Assembly (NCBI RefSeq): GCF_964036595.1
Contig: NZ_OZ038523.1
Location: 462,501 to 526,500 of the forward strand
Direction of reading: 5' to 3'
DNA: 64,000 nt
Origin: Tenacibaculum sp. 190524A05c
GTDB lineage: Bacteria; Bacteroidota; Bacteroidia; Flavobacteriales; Flavobacteriaceae
The notes beneath the pieces were generated by a model. It worked only from the letters and a program-made list of their open reading frames with translations. It ran no database searches and had not been told where the DNA came from. Position 1 is the first letter of the stretch; every line of letters starts with the position of its first letter. Positions 59,722-64,000 of this stretch are shown piece after piece. A program made the position numbers and the translations under genes.

Positions 59722-60584
59722 TTTATTTAGTTCTTAGTATTTTAATTTCGAGTAGTTTATATGTTATTTTTAAATTGTTTGAAGTGTATAAAGTAAATAC
59801 CTTTCAAGCGATTGTTGTAAATTATATTGTTGCTTTTGTTATCGGTTATATATATTCAGATGTAAAAATTCCAATTTCAACAATTCCGCAGCAAGATTGG
59901 TTTTATGGAGCTTTGTTTCTGGGTTTTTTATTCATTACTATCTTTAATGTAATGGCAATTACATCGCAACGAAACGGTTTGTCTGTGGCTTCTGTTTCTG
60001 GAAGAATGGCTGTTGTTATTCCTATTGTTTTTGGAGTTGTATTATATAATGAATCAGTTGGGGTTATTAAGATTTTTGGAATTTTAATGGCTTTAGTTGC
60101 TGTGTATCTTACTTCGGTAAAAAGTAATGACTCTAAAGGATTTCAAAGTGGTTCTTTATTGCTTCCAGCACTATTATTCTTAGGATCAGGTGCAATAGAT
60201 ACCTTATTGAAGTATACCGAGATCAATTATGTACCAACCGAAAAGGTTTCGATTTTCTCTGCATCAATTTTTGGTGTTGCCTTTGTATTTGGAGTAATCT
60301 TTTTACTATTTCAAATGTTGACTAAAAAAGTAGAGCTTTCTATAAAAAATATAATTGCAGGTATTGCTTTAGGAATTCCTAATTATTTCTCTATTGAATT
60401 TTTAATTAGAGCACTTAAAATAGAAGGAATAGAAAGTTCAGTTTTATTTACAATAAACAATGTAAGTATTGTATTGTTAACAACGTTGTTCGGTTTGTTT
60501 TTATTTAAAGAACGATTGGAAAATAGAAATTGGATAGGTGTTGCTATTGCAATTGTAAGTATAGTTTTAATAACTGCTTTTTAA
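59718..60584 (+). CDS. DMT-family (EamA) transporter
   Basis: This 288-residue integral membrane protein has about ten helices arranged as two EamA-type halves (about 1-135 and 145-285), the usual drug/metabolite transporter pattern. Charged residues are few, with an FKERLENRNW segment near the last helix as in other members. The substrate cannot be predicted. It overlaps the HAD gene by 4 bp (ATGA) and is followed by a YigZ gene after 3 bp, so it is in the ribD operon. Confidence 0.87.
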   Translation: MIYLVLSILISSSLYVIFKLFEVYKVNTFQAIVVNYIVAFVIGYIYSDVKIPISTIPQQDWFYGALFLGFLFITIFNVMAITSQRNGLSVASVSGRMAVVIPIVFGVVLYNESVGVIKIFGILMALVAVYLTSVKSNDSKGFQSGSLLLPALLFLGSGAIDTLLKYTEINYVPTEKVSIFSASIFGVAFVFGVIFLLFQMLTKKVELSIKNIIAGIALGIPNYFSIEFLIRALKIEGIESSVLFTINNVSIVLLTTLFGLFLFKERLENRNWIGVAIAIVSIVLITAF

Positions 60585-60587
60585 CCT

Positions 60588-61199
60588 ATGGAAGAAAAAG
60601 ATACGTTCAAAACAATAGTCAAGCCTTCTGAAGAAACGCTTTTTAAAGATAGAAATAGTAAGTTTTTTGGTTATGCTTTTCCAGTAAATTCTGATGATGA
60701 CATAAAACAATCTCTTGAAGATCTAAAGAAAATTCACCCAAATGCTGGCCACCATTGTTATGCTTGGCAGTTAGGAACTGAAAATATTCGTTTTAGAGCA
60801 AATGATGATGGCGAGCCTAGTAATTCAGCAGGTCAGCCTATTTACGGACAAATTCAAGCATTTGACGTTACCAATGTTTTAATTGTATCTGTTCGTTATT
60901 TTGGGGGAACAAAATTAGGAGTTGGAGGATTAATTAATGCGTATAGAACTTCGGCTAAATTAGCTTTAGAAGCTTCTGAAATTATAGAGAAAACCATTGA
61001 TGTGCATTATAAATTAACATTTGGTTACGACATGATGAATAAAGTACAGCAAATAATTAAGAAGCAACAGCTCGAAATTATTAGTCAGAAATTAGAGTTA
61101 AATTGCGAATATGTTATTTCGGTACGAAAGAATGATGCCGAAAATCTATATCAATTAATAGATAACTTGTATAAAGTTGAAATTACAATTCAAGAATGA
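60588..61199 (+). CDS. YigZ/IMPACT family protein
   Basis: This 203-residue protein has the IMPACT/UPF0029 N-terminal domain (about 15-120) with the conserved FRANDDGEPSNSAGQPI and RYFGGTKLGVGGLINAYR segments and a C-terminal DUF1949-like alpha/beta domain (LTFGYDMMNKVQQIIKKQQ). IMPACT proteins in eukaryotes control Gcn2, and bacterial YigZ has no settled function. It is the last gene of the row starting at 57609. Confidence 0.92.
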   Translation: MEEKDTFKTIVKPSEETLFKDRNSKFFGYAFPVNSDDDIKQSLEDLKKIHPNAGHHCYAWQLGTENIRFRANDDGEPSNSAGQPIYGQIQAFDVTNVLIVSVRYFGGTKLGVGGLINAYRTSAKLALEASEIIEKTIDVHYKLTFGYDMMNKVQQIIKKQQLEIISQKLELNCEYVISVRKNDAENLYQLIDNLYKVEITIQE

Positions 61200-61281
61200 T
61201 TAAACTTTAATAGATTGTAATAGTCTAATACGTATGAATTGTAAAGCTGTAAGTTTTAAATAATAGTAAGAATCAATAATT

Positions 61282-61761
61282 ATGAAAATAAAATCACTAG
61301 TAGTCGTATTGTTTTTAAGTATACTATGTGTTCATTCTCAAAGAAGGAGAAATATGAACAATAATAATAGTTTAAATGCTATTCGAAATGGCGTGTCTCC
61401 TCAAAAAATGATGACCTTATATGATAAGAATAATGATGGAGCAATAGATCGAGAAGAAGCTACTGCCATAGATATTAGAGGTTTTATGGATAAGTTTGAT
61501 GAAATTGATAGTAATAATGATGATGAGATTGATATAGATGAATTAAGAAAGATTAGAAAACGACGAAGAAAAAAGAAGAAAGGACAAAATGTTAAGAGAC
61601 TTATTAAGGAAATGGATGTGAATGAAGATGGAAAATTAGATGAGTTTGAAATCGCTTTAAAAGAAAACATTAAACTTCGAAGTAATTTTAAGAAGATAGA
61701 TACTAATTCCGATGGATTCATAGATTTTGAAGAGTTAGATACATTTCTTAAAAACGAGTAA
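61282..61761 (+). CDS. EF-hand calcium-binding exported protein
   Basis: This 159-residue protein has a signal peptide (MKIKSLVVVLFLSILCVHSQ). Four EF-hand-like loops follow: DKNNDGAIDREE, DSNNDDEIDIDEL, DVNEDGKLDEFE and DTNSDGFIDFEEL, with acidic positions 1, 3, 5 and 12. A highly basic segment (RKIRKRRRKKKKGQ) lies between loops two and three. It is probably a periplasmic or secreted calcium-binding protein with an unknown partner. Confidence 0.88.
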   Translation: MKIKSLVVVLFLSILCVHSQRRRNMNNNNSLNAIRNGVSPQKMMTLYDKNNDGAIDREEATAIDIRGFMDKFDEIDSNNDDEIDIDELRKIRKRRRKKKKGQNVKRLIKEMDVNEDGKLDEFEIALKENIKLRSNFKKIDTNSDGFIDFEELDTFLKNE

Positions 61762-61791
61762 TTCAAAATCAGAAAAATAAGAGATAACCTA

Positions 61792-61822
61792 TTGTTTAAT
61801 AGGTTTTAAATTCGTAAATTTG
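61792..61822 (+). promoter_or_regulatory. Promoter of rpsA
   Basis: TTG at 61792-61794 and TAAATTTG at 61815-61822 are 20 bp apart, an excellent Bacteroidota consensus. It gives a leader of about 118 nt before rpsA. Confidence 0.72.
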
Positions 61823-61945
61823 CACTCCTTTTTACGAGAACAGATTTAAAAAAGGTTATAAATTATATTTTTTAAGTTTAATATCTCTTGGAGTTAGTAT
61901 CGTTAAAAATCTGACTAACAAAAAGATACAAAATTATTCTCAGAC

Positions 61946-63718
61946 ATGTCTGAAGAAACAAAAAAAGCTGCTGAGGCAGTAAACCCAGAAGAATTTTTAG
62001 CAAACTTTAACTGGCATAAATACGAAGAAGGTATTGATGAAGTTGATGAGTCTAAATTAAAAGAATTCGAAAAAGCGTTAGAAGGAACTGTAGGTTTCGT
62101 TAATGAGCGTGACGTAATTGAAGGTGAAGTAGTTCGTGTAACTGATCGTGATGCTATCATCGATATTAACTCTAAATCAGAAGGAGTTATTTCATTAAAC
62201 GAATTCCGTTACAACCCTAACTTAGCTGTGGGTGACAAAGTAGAAGTATTAGTTGACAAAAGAGAAGATTCTTCAGGTCAATTAGTATTATCTCACAAAA
62301 AAGCACGTGTAATTAAAGCTTGGGATAGAGTTAACAATGCACACGAAACTGGAGAAATCGTTAACGGTTTTGTTAAGTGTAGAACTAGAGGTGGTATGAT
62401 TGTAGATGTTTTCGGAATCGAAGCATTCTTACCAGGATCTCAAATTGATGTTAAGCCTATCCGTGATTACGATCAATACGTTGAGAAAACTATGGAATTC
62501 AAGGTTGTTAAAATTAACCACGAATTTAAGAACGTAGTTGTATCTCATAAAGCATTAATCGAAGCTGATTTAGAAGAGCAAAAACGTGAAATCATCGGTC
62601 AATTAGAAAAAGGACAAGTATTAGAAGGAGTTGTTAAAAACGTAACTTCTTATGGTGTATTTGTTGACTTAGGAGGTGTTGACGGATTAATTCACATTAC
62701 AGATTTATCTTGGTCTCGTATCAACCACCCAAGTGAAGTTGTTGAGTTAGATCAAAAATTAAATGTTGTAATCTTAGACTTTGATGATAACAAATCTAGA
62801 ATCCAATTAGGATTAAAGCAATTATCTGCTCATCCTTGGGAAGCTTTAGATGGTAACTTAAAAGTTGGAGATAAAGTTAAAGGTAAAGTAGTTGTATTAG
62901 CTGACTATGGTGCGTTTGTAGAAGTAGAAGATGGAGTAGAAGGATTAATCCACGTATCTGAAATGTCATGGTCTACACACTTACGTTCAGCTCAAGATTT
63001 CGTACAAGTAGGAGATCAAGTTGAAGCTCAAATCTTAACATTAGATAGAGAAGAGCGTAAGATGTCTTTAGGTATGAAGCAATTACACCCAGATCCTTGG
63101 ACAGATATTACTACTAAATATCCTGTTGGTTCTCAACACGAAGGAACTGTTCGTAACTATACTAACTTCGGTGTATTCGTAGAATTAGAAGAAGGTATTG
63201 ACGGATTAGTTTATATTTCTGATTTATCTTGGACTAAGAAAGTTAAGCACCCATCAGAGTTTGTAACTGTTGGAGATAAGTTAGCTGTTCAAGTATTAGA
63301 ATTAGACGTTGAAAACCGTAAGTTAAACTTAGGTCACAAGCAAACTCAAGATAACCCTTGGGATGCTCACGAAGCTAAGTATGCTATCGGATCTAAATTT
63401 GAAGGAACTATTTCTGCTAAGAATGATAAAGGAGCTACGGTTACTTTTGAAGACGGAGTTGAGGCATTTGCACCATCTCGTTTCTTAGAGAAAGAAGACG
63501 GAGGTAAGTTAGCTAAAGGAGATACTGTAGAGTTTATGGTAACTGAATTTAGTAAAGAATACCGCAAGATCGTTGTTTCTCACACTTCAATCTTCAGAGA
63601 AGAAGAGCAAAGAAATGTGAAAGCAGCTGCTAAGAAAGCTCAAGAATCTGAAAAAACTACTTTAGGTGATATCGGAGGATTAGCTGAATTAAAGAAGAAA
63701 ATGGAGCAAGGAAAATAA
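61946..63718 (+). CDS. rpsA: Ribosomal protein S1
   Basis: This 590-residue protein has six S1 (OB-fold) domains at about 60-125, 145-210, 225-295, 310-380, 397-467 and 480-550. Clear S1 hallmarks are GVVKNVTSYGVFVDLGGVDGLIHITDLSW, GKVVVLADYGAFVEVEDGVEGLIHVSEMSW and GTVRNYTNFGVFVELEEGIDGLVYISDLSW. It helps the 30S subunit bind mRNA, which matters in Bacteroidota because their genes mostly lack Shine-Dalgarno sites. A 118-nt leader could hold autoregulation, although no known structure is recognised. A terminator follows. Confidence 0.97.
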   Translation: MSEETKKAAEAVNPEEFLANFNWHKYEEGIDEVDESKLKEFEKALEGTVGFVNERDVIEGEVVRVTDRDAIIDINSKSEGVISLNEFRYNPNLAVGDKVEVLVDKREDSSGQLVLSHKKARVIKAWDRVNNAHETGEIVNGFVKCRTRGGMIVDVFGIEAFLPGSQIDVKPIRDYDQYVEKTMEFKVVKINHEFKNVVVSHKALIEADLEEQKREIIGQLEKGQVLEGVVKNVTSYGVFVDLGGVDGLIHITDLSWSRINHPSEVVELDQKLNVVILDFDDNKSRIQLGLKQLSAHPWEALDGNLKVGDKVKGKVVVLADYGAFVEVEDGVEGLIHVSEMSWSTHLRSAQDFVQVGDQVEAQILTLDREERKMSLGMKQLHPDPWTDITTKYPVGSQHEGTVRNYTNFGVFVELEEGIDGLVYISDLSWTKKVKHPSEFVTVGDKLAVQVLELDVENRKLNLGHKQTQDNPWDAHEAKYAIGSKFEGTISAKNDKGATVTFEDGVEAFAPSRFLEKEDGGKLAKGDTVEFMVTEFSKEYRKIVVSHTSIFREEEQRNVKAAAKKAQESEKTTLGDIGGLAELKKKMEQGK

Positions 63719-63740
63719 TCCTTAATTCATAAGAATATTA

Positions 63741-63771
63741 AAACCGTTACAATTTTGTAACGGTTTTTTTT
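63741..63771 (+). terminator. Terminator of rpsA
   Basis: AAACCGTTACA-attt-TGTAACGGTTT followed by T residues. Confidence 0.93.
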
Positions 63772-63852
63772 ATAAATAATTCTGAGAGATAAAATAAAAT
63801 AGTTGATCTTCTGTTTTAATCATAGTTCAAATTATAATTCTATTTTTGGTAT

Positions 63853-63860
63853 TATATTTG
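63853..63860 (+). promoter_or_regulatory. Probable -7 box of the last barrel gene
   Basis: TATATTTG lies 32 bp before the ATG at 63893. A -33 TTG at normal spacing is not evident. Confidence 0.5.
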
Positions 63861-63892
63861 TTTATAATCACTGAATTTAAAAATCTAAAAAG

Positions 63893-64000
63893 ATGAAAAA
63901 AATTTTATGCGTTTTAGCTTTTATAGCTATTTCATTAAATGTAAATGCTCAAGATGGGCAATTAAGAATTGGTGCGAATCTTGGTTTTACTACAGGTAGT
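63893..64000 (+). CDS. Partial outer-membrane beta-barrel protein
   Basis: The frame starts at ATG 63893 and runs out of the window after 36 residues. It shows a signal peptide (MKKILCVLAFIAISLNVNAQ) and then DGQLRIGANLGFTTGS, the same layout as the barrels at 7435 and 8076 (NAQ then short beta strand with G-x-N/G-x-G). It is probably a further member of that family. Confidence 0.75.
   Translation, partial: MKKILCVLAFIAISLNVNAQDGQLRIGANLGFTTGS

Noticed and set aside
61823..61945. rpsA leader as a known riboswitch or S1 autoregulatory element
   Set aside because: No recognisable conserved structure could be seen by eye; a covariance search would be needed.

Overview
The window looks like chromosomal DNA of a marine-type Flavobacteriaceae bacterium (Bacteroidota), perhaps near Tenacibaculum or Polaribacter. 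The evidence is very AT-rich DNA, dense housekeeping genes with very few Shine-Dalgarno sites, Bacteroidota promoters of the TTG-N(17-23)-TAnnTTTG type, a PorX type IX secretion (T9SS) regulator, a secreted nuclease with a T9SS sorting tail, an lpxC-fabZ fusion, and an ECF sigma/FecR/STN-TonB receptor set. There is no phage, transposon or CRISPR array.

Layout. 1-6204 (minus) is an envelope polysaccharide operon: DUF4199, GT2 glycosyltransferase, phosphohexomutase, MsbA-like ABC exporter, GT4 glycosyltransferase, and a cut-off membrane gene. 6343-6436 is the SRP RNA, followed by a XerD-like recombinase. 7435-9179 holds three tandem small outer-membrane barrels, then aroQ. 9647-12927 has a DUF4105/Lnb-like protein, a PorV/PorQ-like barrel and a YheT hydrolase. 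13000-16704 carries pssA and the lptB, CMD, tatC and kdsD genes. 16842-23207 has recQ, a YdeI-like protein, ald, tsaE and porX. 23405-31217 is the lipid A/fatty acid block: HD protein, lpxD, lpxC-fabZ, lpxA, efp, a second lpxD-like gene, sucD and fabG. 31290-36932 is a cell-surface signalling locus: TonB receptor, FecR, ECF sigma and a divergent modular lipoprotein. 36933-38366 is a gene-poor stretch around an XRE regulator with many copies of one operator-like motif. 38367-45112 has purL, a T9SS-exported endonuclease and a carboxypeptidase-regulatory-like protein. 45113-45690 contains a candidate small RNA, tRNA-Leu(GAG) and tRNA-Lys(UUU). The rest is mostly metabolism, translation and envelope genes (aroK, S4 protein, FKBP lipoprotein, transketolase C half, maf, smpB, a triplicated barrel-like protein, SPOR protein, prmC, ribD, rpsA), ending in a partial barrel gene.

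Strongest unusual signals: (1) the 20-bp sequence CAGGGTAGGAATTTTTAAAA, followed at the same distance by TGTT, lies in front of both fecR and the divergent modular lipoprotein, which suggests the cognate promoter of the ECF sigma factor between them; (2) ATTGTAAACA occurs three times at about 25-bp intervals in front of the XRE regulator, with further copies and a second GTTTAC-N4-GTAAAC palindrome across the next 0.5 kb; (3) a short transcript candidate with its own promoter, a CCTCC tract and a terminator lies beside the tRNA genes; (4) an uncharacterised surface protein at 51208-52743 is built from three copies of a glycine-rich module.
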